From: Paenibacillus ginsengarvi
GTDB taxonomy: Bacteria > Bacillota > Bacilli > Paenibacillales > NBRC-103111
Direction: 5' to 3'
NCBI RefSeq assembly: GCF_003626695.1
Contig: NZ_RBAH01000001.1
Coordinates: 124,001 to 188,000 of the forward strand
DNA: 64,000 nucleotides
Shown here: positions 1-8,679 of the stretch, piece after piece
Position numbering within the stretch: the first letter of the stretch is position 1
Layout of the letters: each line of letters begins with the position of its first letter
The notes under the pieces: generated by a model
What the model was told of the DNA's origin: nothing
Database searches by the model: none
What the model saw: only the letters and a program-made list of their open reading frames with translations
Made by a program: the position numbers and the translations under genes

Positions 1-139
1 TATTGGTCGTTCCGGCAATTCCTTCGCCGCTGCCGACGTTAATATCGATACCGGGTATCGGATCGGCGGCAAACGCTTGTCCCGGGTTCATCAGCCATAT
101 CGCAAGCAAAGCGCCGAGAACGGCGATATAACGCTTCAT
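1..139 (-). CDS. fliP: Flagellar export protein FliP, N-terminal fragment
   Basis: FliP is a core membrane subunit of the flagellar type III export gate. Only the first 46 codons are in the window; the gene continues past the left edge. The visible start reads MKRYIAVLGALLAIWLMNPG, a positively charged end plus hydrophobic stretch that looks like the cleavable signal peptide usual for FliP, followed by a region with PIPGIDINVG. The start codon overlaps the fliO stop in an ATGA arrangement, and fliP follows fliO in Bacillus-type fla/che operons. The identity rests on the short N-terminus plus position. Confidence 0.85.
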   Translation of the reverse strand, partial: MKRYIAVLGALLAIWLMNPGQAFAADPIPGIDINVGSGEGIAGTTN

Positions 140-816
140 GGCTCTAACTTCCGGTTGTCGTTATCGCCATTTTGCAGCATGTCTTCCATCATCTTTTTGC
201 GGCCTGCCATTTGATTCATTTTGGATTGGAACACGCTTTGAAAAGAAGCGGCCACCTGATTTTCATCCTCCACCGATTCCGTCTCGCTTTTTTTGTTTCG
301 GCCAAGCCAATCGCGCAGCTTTTGCAAGCCTAACCCGCCGATCGTATCCTCCGGCGAAAGGAACGCGGTTATGTAGGCCATTTCCTCGGGATCGTCGATT
401 TTTTGAATCAAGGTGATGTTCTCGCCGACCCCGAGCACGTAAATGGACCTGCCGATCTCCACGACCTGAACGGATTTGTTCTGCCCGAGCGATAATCCCC
501 CAAGCGTGTGAAAAGCCGCTCCCGCCGGATGCCAGCGCCATTTTTTTTTGGCCAAAACCTTCATTATAACTAGGAAGATGCCGATAATAAGAACAAGGAA
601 AAAGATCACTTTCACCATTGCAATAAAGACGGCTCCGGAATCCCCGGGGACGGCAGATACGCCAGTGCCGGCCCGGAACGAATCCTCCTCCGTTTTTCCA
701 TCGGCATATGCGGTCGATGCGATACTCCACGAAACCGCTAACGAACATACGGCCAGAGCGGCCTGCTCAACCCGTTTGCGAAGCGGGCTTAATCGTCCTC
801 CCGCAGTCATGGCCAT
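136..816 (-). CDS. fliO: Flagellar biosynthesis protein FliO (FliZ of Bacillus)
   Basis: FliO is a membrane protein that helps assemble the FliP/FliQ/FliR export gate. From the chosen ATG it has 226 residues: a signal-like hydrophobic segment near residues 15-35, a second transmembrane stretch (about 65-90, rich in V, I, L and F), then a cytoplasmic domain with the LGGLSLGQNKSVQVVEIG region typical of FliO, and a charged tail. The start at 816 gives a TAATG overlap with the cheY stop; an upstream in-frame start would lie inside cheY and is unlikely. Order cheY-fliO-fliP matches B. subtilis cheY-fliZ-fliP. Confidence 0.88.
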   Translation of the reverse strand: MAMTAGGRLSPLRKRVEQAALAVCSLAVSWSIASTAYADGKTEEDSFRAGTGVSAVPGDSGAVFIAMVKVIFFLVLIIGIFLVIMKVLAKKKWRWHPAGAAFHTLGGLSLGQNKSVQVVEIGRSIYVLGVGENITLIQKIDDPEEMAYITAFLSPEDTIGGLGLQKLRDWLGRNKKSETESVEDENQVAASFQSVFQSKMNQMAGRKKMMEDMLQNGDNDNRKLEP

Positions 817-1178
817 TACCCTAACGTTTTCTTGATCGCTTCGATAACACGGTCGGCTTGGAACGGCTTCACGATAAAGTCTTTGGCGCCGGCCTGGATC
901 GCATCGATAACCATCGCCTGCTGCCCCATAGCGGAGCACATGATGACTTTGGCGCCTGCGTCGAATTTCTTGATTTCCTTGAGGGCGGCAATCCCGTCCA
1001 TCTCCGGCATCGTGATGTCCATCGTTACGAGATCGGGCTTCAGCTCTTTGTATTTCTCCACAGCTACCGCTCCGTCCGGAGCTTCTCCAACAACCTCGTA
1101 CCCGTTCTTGCTCAAGATGTCCTTAATCATCATTCGCATGAATGCTGCGTCGTCTACGATCAAAATTTTGTTAGCCAT
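816..1178 (-). CDS. cheY: Chemotaxis response regulator CheY
   Basis: This is a single-domain receiver of 120 residues that, when phosphorylated by CheA, acts on the flagellar switch. All receiver landmarks are visible: the acidic pair after ILIVDD near residues 9-10, the phospho-acceptor Asp at 54 in the DITMPEMDG motif, the Ser of CSAMG near 83, and the conserved Lys in FIVKPF near 105. There is no output domain. It lies between fliY and fliO as in Bacillus, where FliY dephosphorylates CheY-P, so partner and phosphatase are co-transcribed. Confidence 0.96.
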   Translation of the reverse strand: MANKILIVDDAAFMRMMIKDILSKNGYEVVGEAPDGAVAVEKYKELKPDLVTMDITMPEMDGIAALKEIKKFDAGAKVIMCSAMGQQAMVIDAIQAGAKDFIVKPFQADRVIEAIKKTLG

Positions 1179-1201
1179 TGAACTGTCAGGCCTCCCAGGT
1201 A

Positions 1202-2533
1202 TTATTGTAATTTTTGAATGCGATCCATCTGGCTGATTATATCGGTTACGCGGACACCGAAGTTTTCGTCAATGACTACGACTTCCCCTTTGGCTATCAA
1301 TTTGTTGTTCACCAGAATATCGACTGGCTCGCCGGCCAGCTTATCCAGTTCAATGATGGAGCCTTGGGAAAATTCCAGAATGTCCTTGATCAGCTTTTTG
1401 GTTCTACCTAATTCTACGGTAACTTTAAGGGGGATATCCAGCAATAAATTTAAATTGGTTTCATCCCCTTGCAAGGAAGCTCCGCCCAGATTGGAAAATT
1501 GGGCAGCTTGCACGTTAACGTTGCGCCCCGGCATACCCCCGTAGTTCGCCGGAACATGCGGCTGCGGCGGATACATCGGCTGTTGATACATGGGCTGCTG
1601 GTACATCGGCGGCTGCGGATAAGGCTGCTGATACATCATGTGCTGCTGCGCATAAGGATCTTCGAACGGCTGAACCGGCGGCATCTGCATCGGCGGCTGC
1701 ATCTGTGGCGGCATTGGCGTTTGTTGCCCGTAGCCAGCCGTCGGATCCGGCGCGGATGGAGCCGGTGCAGGCGTTGCGGCCTGTGGGGCCTCGGTTTGTG
1801 CAGCCGGCGGCGGGGCTACCGGCTCCGGATCCATCCCGCTGCCTCCCAGCAAGATGGAGACCATCTCTTTGGAAAACGAAACGGACAACAGCTGCATCAA
1901 GGTCGAATCGATCAGATCGCCGATAATGAGACGGAACGAGATTTTAACGAAAACATCTTCGCGCGGCAGTTGATCTTTGCCCTCGCCATTTTGCAAATTC
2001 AAAATATTGATACCGGGAGGCGAGATGTTGACAAACCGGTTGAATATCGTCGACATCGACGTAGCCGAGGAGCCCATCATCTGGTTCATCGCTTCCTGGA
2101 CGGCGCTTATATGGATTTCGGACAGCTCCATATCATCCGTCACATTGCCGCTCCCGCCCATCATCAGATCGGCGATCACTTGCGCGTCTTTCGTTTTGAT
2201 CACTAGCAGATTGATGCCGTCGAAGCCGTCAACATAGTTGACATGGATGGCGACATGCGGCTTCGGGAATTCCGACTCCAGCTCCGTGCGGGCGATGATC
2301 GAAACTTTCGGCGTCGTAATGTCGACCTTCTTGCCAAGAAGCGTAGACAAGGCGGTCGCCGCGCTGCCGAAAGTGATATTCCCGATTTCCCCAAGCGCAT
2401 CCTGCTCGATCGGGCTCAAGAAATCATCAACGGTCGGACTGCCGGCGGACGACGAACCGCTGCCGAAATCATCGCTCGTTTGCCGAAGCAGGGCGTCGAT
2501 TTCTTCTTGCGATAAATAATCTTTACTCGTCAT
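1202..2533 (-). CDS. fliY: Flagellar switch protein / CheY-P phosphatase FliY
   Basis: FliY combines a CheC-like phosphatase with a FliN-like C-ring domain. At 443 residues it is longer than B. subtilis FliY (about 378). The N-terminus carries the CheY-P-binding EIDALL motif; two CheC active-site helices follow (GEIGNITFGSAATALS near 50 and the helix with AVQEAMNQMMGSSA near 145, each with conserved Glu and Asn). Residues about 235-345 form a low-complexity Pro/Gln/Met/Ala linker with repeated YQQPM units. The last 80 residues are the FliN domain (VTVELGRTKKLIKDIL onward). The start overlaps the end of fliM by 11 nt. Confidence 0.96.
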   Translation of the reverse strand: MTSKDYLSQEEIDALLRQTSDDFGSGSSSAGSPTVDDFLSPIEQDALGEIGNITFGSAATALSTLLGKKVDITTPKVSIIARTELESEFPKPHVAIHVNYVDGFDGINLLVIKTKDAQVIADLMMGGSGNVTDDMELSEIHISAVQEAMNQMMGSSATSMSTIFNRFVNISPPGINILNLQNGEGKDQLPREDVFVKISFRLIIGDLIDSTLMQLLSVSFSKEMVSILLGGSGMDPEPVAPPPAAQTEAPQAATPAPAPSAPDPTAGYGQQTPMPPQMQPPMQMPPVQPFEDPYAQQHMMYQQPYPQPPMYQQPMYQQPMYPPQPHVPANYGGMPGRNVNVQAAQFSNLGGASLQGDETNLNLLLDIPLKVTVELGRTKKLIKDILEFSQGSIIELDKLAGEPVDILVNNKLIAKGEVVVIDENFGVRVTDIISQMDRIQKLQ

Positions 2534-3527
2534 TTTCTTCTACCCCTTCGCTGACAATCTCCGTAATTTGCACGGCAAGTTTGTCTTTAACGGTTCCCGG
2601 ACTTCCAATAAATTTGAGTTTATCCCCTACTTTGATATGCAGCCCGTTGTCAACGGTCTTATTTAATGAAATGACGTCTCCGGCGGCCAAATTCAGAAAT
2701 TCCTTGACGTTGATAACCGACTCGCCAAGTTCCGCCACAATCGGAAGCTTTGCCTTGTACACCCGTTCCTGAAGCGCTTCGACCTCTTCCGGCGCACGGC
2801 TTTTGCGCTGGGACAAAAATTGGTGATGCACGGATAATCGCGACATGATCGGCTCGATGACGACATGCGGGATACACAGGTTAATCATCCCGGATGTATC
2901 GCCAATTTTGGTCGTCAGCGAGATCAGAGCGATCGTTTCGTTCGGCGATACGATCTGCATGAATTGCGGATTTGTCTCCAGCGCCTCAAGTCTCGGGGTC
3001 AGGTCGATGACCGTTTTCCACGCTTCCTGCAAGCTTTCGAACGCCCGGCTGAAAATGCGTTCCATGACGATCGTTTCGATCTCCGTCAGCGCATTGATTT
3101 TGGGAGGAGAGCTGCCGGAACCGCCAAGCATCCGATCCAGCATGGCGAATGCGACGTTCGGATGCACTTCCAGCACCATCCGGCCTTCCAGCGGTTCTGC
3201 CTCGAATATATTTAAAATCGTCATTTTCGGAATGGAGCGTATAAATTCGTCATACGGCAATTGCTCGACCTGAACGACGTTAATTTGCACGAAAGTCCGA
3301 AGCTGCGCTGAGAAGTACGTCGTCAGATAACGAGCGAAGTTTTCGTGAATCCGCATCAGGCTGCGAATATGATCCTTCGAAAACCGGACCGCGCGTTTGA
3401 AATTATACACATGAACTTTCTTTTGCGTTTCTTCCTTTTTCAGCTCTTCGGCATCCATCTCGCCGGATGAAAGCGCGGCAAGCAAGGCGTCGATCTCGTT
3501 CTGCGATAGTACGTCTACCAATTCCAT
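2523..3527 (-). CDS. fliM: Flagellar motor switch protein FliM
   Basis: FliM links FliG to FliN/FliY in the C-ring and binds CheY-P through its N-terminus. The EIDALL peptide is at the start, followed by the central CheC-like domain without phosphatase residues (FARYLTTYFSAQLRTF, RMVLEVHPNVAFAMLDRMLGGSG) and a C-terminal SpoA/FliN-like domain with VGDKLKFIGSPG. Length (334) is normal. The start is uncertain among GTG at 3530, ATG at 3527 and TTG at 3521; the purine-rich AAGGGGGTG just upstream is best spaced for the TTG, which would give the usual short start directly before VDVLSQNEIDALL. Confidence 0.96.
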   Translation of the reverse strand: MELVDVLSQNEIDALLAALSSGEMDAEELKKEETQKKVHVYNFKRAVRFSKDHIRSLMRIHENFARYLTTYFSAQLRTFVQINVVQVEQLPYDEFIRSIPKMTILNIFEAEPLEGRMVLEVHPNVAFAMLDRMLGGSGSSPPKINALTEIETIVMERIFSRAFESLQEAWKTVIDLTPRLEALETNPQFMQIVSPNETIALISLTTKIGDTSGMINLCIPHVVIEPIMSRLSVHHQFLSQRKSRAPEEVEALQERVYKAKLPIVAELGESVINVKEFLNLAAGDVISLNKTVDNGLHIKVGDKLKFIGSPGTVKDKLAVQITEIVSEGVEENDE

Positions 3528-3551
3528 CACCCCCTTATCCGCGGCATTTGC

Positions 3552-4034
3552 TTAATTATTCGTGATGTTTATGTCTGTAATGTCGACACGCACCAATTTA
3601 CCTTTGGATAAAATCGGGTTAATTTTATTAATAAGTGTCGTACTGATAAGGTCCTGACCCTTGGAGCCGCTGGCCTGTTCCCCCGTCATATCGGCGAGCG
3701 TCTGCAAAACGATGGCCCGCACTCGCGCATTCAGCAGTTCGAACTCCTCTTTCGCCTTGCTGTTATCGAGCAAAAAGGAAAAACTGACTTTCACGTAGTT
3801 TTTGCTGGACAAATTCGTGAGAACGTCCTTCATTTCCACGCTGTTATCTTTCTCTTCCTTCGCCGTCATCTTTTTCACTTTCACATTTTCGACGGAGCTG
3901 GCGGCTTGATCCAGAGGGTCTGTCGACTTAGGTTTTTTGTCCAAGTACTCCCATAATACGAAGCTTGCGAGCGCGATCAAGGTAATGGCGATAAGAATCA
4001 TGATTAACCATTGCAGCATTTTGTTCTTAAACAT
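3552..4034 (-). CDS. fliL: Flagellar basal body-associated protein FliL
   Basis: FliL is a single-pass membrane protein that sits around the stator near the basal body and supports torque. The 160-residue product has a short basic cytoplasmic start, one transmembrane helix at about 9-29 (WLIMILIAITLIALASFVLW), a charged linker and a periplasm-facing domain (NYVKVSFSFLLDN onward) ending with VRVDITDINIT. It sits between flbD and fliM with 2-20 nt gaps, as in Bacillus. Confidence 0.92.
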   Translation of the reverse strand: MFKNKMLQWLIMILIAITLIALASFVLWEYLDKKPKSTDPLDQAASSVENVKVKKMTAKEEKDNSVEMKDVLTNLSSKNYVKVSFSFLLDNSKAKEEFELLNARVRAIVLQTLADMTGEQASGSKGQDLISTTLINKINPILSKGKLVRVDITDINITNN

Positions 4035-4036
4035 GA

Positions 4037-4258
4037 CTATGAGCCCTCCGGGACGTTATTCTTGACGGCGACCCTGATCGATCCGACAGTTTGCATGTAT
4101 GCCTTTACCAAGCCAACCACGTCTGATACCTTCTCGGTCACGATGAATTTTTTTCCGGTTGTCAGCGTTATGAGCGTATCCGGAGTTTCCTCAATCGTTT
4201 CGATCAACAATGCGTTAATGGTTAACTTGCTGCCATTGAGTCTTGTCACAGGTATCAC
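4037..4258 (-). CDS. flbD: Flagellar protein FlbD / SwrD
   Basis: A 73-residue FlbD-family protein (B. subtilis YlzI/SwrD), needed for full swarming motor power in B. subtilis. The family signature is clear: it starts MIPVTRLNGSKLTINALLIE, followed by a Thr-rich strand and a GKKFIVTEKVSDVV segment. It has no membrane segment. It lies between flgE and fliL, the standard position. The precise biochemical role of this family is not established. Confidence 0.9.
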   Translation of the reverse strand: MIPVTRLNGSKLTINALLIETIEETPDTLITLTTGKKFIVTEKVSDVVGLVKAYMQTVGSIRVAVKNNVPEGS

Positions 4259-4344
4259 GCTATCATCCTCCCGAAACCGTACTGCTAGGCCATTTGGTTT
4301 GGCAAGGGGAGATTACTTACTCCCCCGCCGCCCGCTTCTAAGTT

Positions 4345-5163
4345 TTATCGTTTTAAGCTGAGCACTTCTTGCAGCACTTCATCAGACGTTGTAATGATCT
4401 TGGAGTTGGCCTGGAAGCCGCGCTGCGCTACGATCATTTCCGTAAACTCGCCGGTCAGATCAACGTTGGACATCTCAAGCTGCCCCGAGATGATCGCCCC
4501 CGTGCCTACTTCCGGATCGTTAGGCGTCGAAAATACGATGTCGCCTTCCATAGCGTTCGGCGTTACGCGGTACATATTGCCGCCGACCTTCTCCAGGCCG
4601 GACGGGTTCGTTACTTTGACTACCGCGATCTGCATGCCGTCGATCGGCGCAGACGTTCCATCTACGTTCACCCCAATGAACTGACCGTTCTGATCGATCG
4701 AAAACGCCGTAACGGCATCCGTTTCGATCACCGGCAAAACATCGTCCAAGCCCATGACGCGATACCCGTCTGCCGTAACGATTTGTCCGGCCGCATCCAG
4801 CTTGAAATTGCCGTCGCGCGTCAGGAAAATGCCGCCGTCTTCGCCGGCACGCACCGCAAAAAATCCGTCGCCGTCAATCCGCACATCCGTGACGACGTTT
4901 GTCGTCATCGCGCTGCCCGGCGTATGTATCGTATCGACGGCCGCAAGCGTCACGCCGAGTCCGATCTGCTTCGCATTCACGCCGCCGTTGCCGTCGGCCG
5001 GCGCCGTTACGCCCGCTACGGTCTGGCTCAAAATGTCCTTGAACATTGCGCGGCTGCCTTTAAAGCCGATCGTATTAACGTTTGCTATATTGTTGCCGAT
5101 GACGTCCAGCTTCGTTTGAAAGCCTCTCATCCCGGATACGCCGGAATATAGCGATCTAAGCAT
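4345..5163 (-). CDS. flgE: Flagellar hook protein FlgE (short, FlgG-like type)
   Basis: A rod/hook family protein of 272 residues. The N-terminal flagellar rod signature is present (MLRSLYSGVSGMRGFQTKLD then NNIANVNTIGFK) and the C-terminal closing signature ends with MIVAQRGFQANSKIITTSDE. In B. subtilis the homologue at this position is the hook protein FlgE, once called FlgG; many annotations still say FlgG. The start was set to the MLRSLYSG methionine; five upstream in-frame residues are not family-like. Expected partners are FlgD (hook cap) and FliK (length control), both encoded just upstream in the operon. Confidence 0.9.
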   Translation of the reverse strand: MLRSLYSGVSGMRGFQTKLDVIGNNIANVNTIGFKGSRAMFKDILSQTVAGVTAPADGNGGVNAKQIGLGVTLAAVDTIHTPGSAMTTNVVTDVRIDGDGFFAVRAGEDGGIFLTRDGNFKLDAAGQIVTADGYRVMGLDDVLPVIETDAVTAFSIDQNGQFIGVNVDGTSAPIDGMQIAVVKVTNPSGLEKVGGNMYRVTPNAMEGDIVFSTPNDPEVGTGAIISGQLEMSNVDLTGEFTEMIVAQRGFQANSKIITTSDEVLQEVLSLKR

Positions 5164-5261
5164 TCGCGTTCCTCCCAAATGTAAGGCTTGCGTTTGCGGG
5201 CTGCTTCAAGCGGTCCGCAGCCCAGGGCTCCCTGATAGGGCCGGCCCGCGCTTCGCCCGGT

Positions 5262-5648
5262 CTAAATAATTACGGCACTGTCGATTTGCGTAAACACATT
5301 ATCCGTCATCGACGTACGGTCCAAGGCAGTGACGATCGTTTTACTTTTGACGTTCACGATCATCGCCATGTTGTCCATGACAATTAACGATTCCTTCGCT
5401 CCCTTGGCAGCCGCCTTCTCGATCGCCGTCCCGATTTTGTCCATCTGTTCCGGTTTCAGCTCGATTCCGCGCTGCTGCAGCCGAACGCCTGCATGATGAC
5501 TGATTCGTACGAGGCTGTCGTTAAATACGTCCTGAAAAGACGGGCCTTGGCTAGCTTCCTGTCGCCGTACGCTGACATCGAATCGTTTCGCGGCAATCGG
5601 CGAAGGGACGTTCGGATACATATGTCCGACTGTGATTCGATCCGTCAT
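5262..5648 (-). CDS. Flagellar operon protein, TIGR02530 family
   Basis: A 128-residue protein of the TIGR02530 'flagellar operon protein' family, found between flgD and flgE in many Clostridia and in Bacillales outside B. subtilis. Recognisable features are a Pro-rich start, SFQDVFNDSL near 37, HHAGVRLQQRGIEL near 51 and the highly conserved region with ESLIVMDNMAMIVNVKSKTI near 85-104. No membrane segment or catalytic motif is seen. The function is unknown; the position suggests a part in hook assembly or hook-protein export. Confidence 0.85.
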   Translation of the reverse strand: MTDRITVGHMYPNVPSPIAAKRFDVSVRRQEASQGPSFQDVFNDSLVRISHHAGVRLQQRGIELKPEQMDKIGTAIEKAAAKGAKESLIVMDNMAMIVNVKSKTIVTALDRTSMTDNVFTQIDSAVII

Positions 5649-5661
5649 GGAAAAACACCTT

Positions 5662-6081
5662 CTACTTTTTGATCTCCGTTATTTGATCAATGGACACCTG
5701 GTTCTCTCCGACGATCGCATACTGCTTGTTATCCTTGATCTTGATCGATTCGACAACGCCGGACAGAACCTGCTCCTTGTCGTTCGAATCTTTCTGCGTC
5801 CAGCCGATCGTCTGACCGATCAAGGCGGAGCTGAAACCGATCGATTGCCGTAGCAGCCTCATCTCGCCCGCCATATTCGTAAGCTGTTCTACCGAGGTAA
5901 AGGTGGCCATCTGCGAAATAAACTCTTTATCCTCCAGCGGCTTGGTCGGGTCCTGATTGGAGAGCTGGGTAATCAATATTTTCAAAAACTCGTCTCTGCC
6001 GAGATTGCTCGAGCCGGTCTTTTGCTTCTCGACCGCGTTCTTGTAATAAAACGTCCCGTTGGAAACGCCAACTGTTGGCAT
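5662..6081 (-). CDS. flgD: Flagellar hook capping protein FlgD
   Basis: FlgD forms the transient cap on which hook subunits polymerise. The product has 139 residues, the short Bacillus-type form. The conserved N-terminal core is clear: LGRDEFLKILITQLSNQDP near 27-45, then a KPLEDKEFISQMATFTSVEQ region, followed by GLxG-like strand segments at the end (VSIDQITEI). It sits directly downstream of fliK as in B. subtilis. Confidence 0.93.
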   Translation of the reverse strand: MPTVGVSNGTFYYKNAVEKQKTGSSNLGRDEFLKILITQLSNQDPTKPLEDKEFISQMATFTSVEQLTNMAGEMRLLRQSIGFSSALIGQTIGWTQKDSNDKEQVLSGVVESIKIKDNKQYAIVGENQVSIDQITEIKK

Positions 6082-6107
6082 TTGTTATCCTCCATCCAAA
6101 CGATCGA

Positions 6108-7712
6108 TCAGGCTTTCGTGTCGAACAAGCCGTCTGTCACTGCCGGTCTGGCCCCCGTTATGCTCTCCAGCTGTTTAAGGAAATCGGCTGGATCTTCCTC
6201 GGTATTCGCGGAGTGTTCCTTTCCTCTGCGATCCGACTGCGATTGCTGCTGCTTCGCATCCTGGAACGATCCCTGGAACGGCTGCGGATCGGATTGCGAT
6301 ACGACCAGCCTATCGACTTGCAGCCCTTGCGTTTGCAGCATCGATCGGAGCTGGGACAGCTGGCTTTCCAGCATTTCTTTACCGTGGGCGGAATCCGCTA
6401 CGAATTGGGCGATAACCTGACCGTTTTGCAGCGACACTTTAACATCCACATGGCCAAGATGCTCCGGCATCAGCGTTATTCTCACTTCAGACAAGCCGCT
6501 TTGCGCATTCGTGCGCAAACTCTTCATCGCCTTGGCCATTTCTTCGATAAAACGGTCCGCATGTACGACATGGGCTTGCGGCTGTGCCGACTGCACCGGC
6601 GCTTGCTGTCTCGTCAGATGGCTCGTTTGCAGCGAAGCGTTCGACGTATGATCCGTCTCTGCCGAAGCGATGTTCGCCGTATCGCCGACCTTGTCGTCAG
6701 CAGCCGGAACCGCTGCAATAGAAGGCTGTACGCCTGCTTTGGCTGCCATCGCCTCGAGCCGCTCTTTCAGATCGATTCCTTTCGCCAGAGCAGCCAAGGA
6801 AGCCGCCGCTCTTGGTGCCGCACCCGCGTCCGTTAGCTTTTCGGCCAGTTTTTGCTTTAAGGCCGAGTGGAGCGGGACCGCTGCCGCTGTATGGACTGGG
6901 GTAACGCTTGGCTGCCCCGATACCGTTTGAACGATCGTCTGGGTTTGCGCCGAAGCATTCACTGCAGTCGCGGCTGACTGCTCTTTATTTTGCGGAGCAA
7001 GCAGTTGCTCAAGAGATTGTACCAGCGCCTTTATTTCCGGCTGCTCCGGCTGCTTCCGATGCAGGTCGACGAGTTGACGCAGCGTTTGCAACCATTCGGC
7101 AGTGCCGGTAGCGTTCTGACGCTCCGCGCCCGGCATCGCTGACAGCTGCTCGTCGCCTTGCGCAGATATCGGTTGGTCTGCAGCAGGCTGCCACTGCGAT
7201 ACGACCGCCGCAGCGAGCTCCATTAGCGCCATCATTTCGTCGATCGTCTTCCGGTCTTCGGCTGATGGCTCCGAAGCTTGTAACTGATCAAGCCAGTTCG
7301 CCAGCAAATCTCCGGTTTGCGGCTTGTCTCCCGATGTTTCGGCCGGGGCAAGCTGCAAAAACAGCTCGGCCAGTTGTGCGCTCATCTGCGGGGACGCGAG
7401 AAGACCGCTTAGCGCATTTAACGCCGAAGTATCCGTGCCGTCCATCAAGGCTGCCAGCAAATCCCCGATTTGCGGCTTGTCGGTTGCGGCAGCGGTCACC
7501 TTCGCCAGCAATTCGGCGGAAAGCAGATTCGACTGGCCGGTTGCGGCCCCGCCGTCCTTACCGAGTATCGCTTGCACAAGCGCGCTCGCAAACGCGGCGT
7601 CGCCGGCAAGAACCCCGGTACCGTCCGCCCCATTGCCTTTGGTTGCGAGTACGCCAAGCGGACTGCCGCCTCCGGACTGCATATTACTTACCAGCATTAA
7701 TGGTGCATTCAT
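6108..7712 (-). CDS. fliK: Flagellar hook-length control protein FliK
   Basis: FliK is a secreted molecular ruler that switches export specificity when the hook reaches full length. The 534 residues are mostly Ala/Gln-rich and low complexity, as usual. The conserved part is the C-terminal flg_hook domain at about 400-480 (LSEVRITLMPEHLGHVDVKV, then QVIAQFVADSAHGKEMLESQ and LRSMLQTQGLQVDRL). The N-terminal half holds an internal near-repeat: DKPQIGDLLAALMDG near 80 and DKPQTGDLLANWLDQ near 132. Assignment rests on the C-terminal domain and operon position. Confidence 0.92.
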   Translation of the reverse strand: MNAPLMLVSNMQSGGGSPLGVLATKGNGADGTGVLAGDAAFASALVQAILGKDGGAATGQSNLLSAELLAKVTAAATDKPQIGDLLAALMDGTDTSALNALSGLLASPQMSAQLAELFLQLAPAETSGDKPQTGDLLANWLDQLQASEPSAEDRKTIDEMMALMELAAAVVSQWQPAADQPISAQGDEQLSAMPGAERQNATGTAEWLQTLRQLVDLHRKQPEQPEIKALVQSLEQLLAPQNKEQSAATAVNASAQTQTIVQTVSGQPSVTPVHTAAAVPLHSALKQKLAEKLTDAGAAPRAAASLAALAKGIDLKERLEAMAAKAGVQPSIAAVPAADDKVGDTANIASAETDHTSNASLQTSHLTRQQAPVQSAQPQAHVVHADRFIEEMAKAMKSLRTNAQSGLSEVRITLMPEHLGHVDVKVSLQNGQVIAQFVADSAHGKEMLESQLSQLRSMLQTQGLQVDRLVVSQSDPQPFQGSFQDAKQQQSQSDRRGKEHSANTEEDPADFLKQLESITGARPAVTDGLFDTKA

Positions 7713-7745
7713 TATTTTTCACCTCCTTTCCAATCAAGGAGACTT

Positions 7746-8654
7746 TTATTCCGCAAGCTTGGAGCTGAGCGCGGCCGCCACCTGTTTATTGGCGTCGGAG
7801 ATCGCCGCCAGTACCTTCGCTCTGCCCGCATTGTCCATCGATTTCAAAATGTCGACCACTCTTCCCGAGTTCGCGGCATTCATTTCGATCAGGATCGAAG
7901 CGGCGCTTTTCGGAACCATCTGCGAGAACGTCTGACCCAGACTATCCTTCGTCATCGCCGGAACGGCGGCTTTTTGCTGCTCCTGCTTGTTCACCTCAAG
8001 CCGCTCCTGCAGCGCCGCAATCTGCATATCTTTGGCCGGCACGACGTCTTTCAACTGAATCGATGTTTCCGCCGCTACCGCCGGCGTCATCTTCTCCAGC
8101 ACTTTGCCTCGGTCGGCCGGCTTCATTTCCGCGAGCACGAGCGCCCTTTCCTTGAGCGTCAGCACCTCGAGAATCGGAGCGGATTTGCTCGGCATCATTC
8201 CTGCATATATCGAAGCCAACTGAGCGATCTGCGCCTTGTACTGCTCGTCGGTTTGCGTCTTCGTCTTCAGCTTCTCCTCGAGCTCGCCCACTTGCGCCTT
8301 CAAGCTTTTGATCGACTGCTCCTTCTGCTCGCCTTCCGCCGTTGCGCTTTGCAGGTCGGCCTGGGCTTTCGCGAGCTGAGCTTTCAACTGATCGATGAGA
8401 CCGGTATCCGGGGCGGAAGCCGCTCCGGTCGAAGATGTGGCGGATGTCGTCTTCTCTTTCGGCTTCGGATCGGGAACGAATTTCTCGAGCACCGGCACTT
8501 GATTGGCAGCCCGAAGGACTCCGTTCATCACGTTGTTGTCAAACAGCATGAACAACACGCCGAGCAGCACAAGCGTAAAAATAATCGGCGTCGCAAAAAA
8601 CAGAAACCGCTCGAACGATCCGTAAGAAGATTTCTCCACATCCGTATTCGCCAT
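7746..8654 (-). CDS. ylxF: YlxF-like flagellar operon membrane protein (MotE-like)
   Basis: A 302-residue protein with one transmembrane helix near residues 17-38, a Pro/Ser linker, a long charged coiled-coil region (about 85-145) and a C-terminal helical domain with two MgtE-N-like repeats (APILEVLTLKERALVLAEMK; AASILIEMNAANSGRVVDIL). This layout matches B. subtilis YlxF, between fliJ and fliK, and MotE-like chaperones of motor proteins. A role in motor assembly is inferred from context. Confidence 0.8.
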   Translation of the reverse strand: MANTDVEKSSYGSFERFLFFATPIIFTLVLLGVLFMLFDNNVMNGVLRAANQVPVLEKFVPDPKPKEKTTSATSSTGAASAPDTGLIDQLKAQLAKAQADLQSATAEGEQKEQSIKSLKAQVGELEEKLKTKTQTDEQYKAQIAQLASIYAGMMPSKSAPILEVLTLKERALVLAEMKPADRGKVLEKMTPAVAAETSIQLKDVVPAKDMQIAALQERLEVNKQEQQKAAVPAMTKDSLGQTFSQMVPKSAASILIEMNAANSGRVVDILKSMDNAGRAKVLAAISDANKQVAAALSSKLAE

Positions 8655-8679
8655 TACTTAGCCCCCTTTCCGTTGTAAG

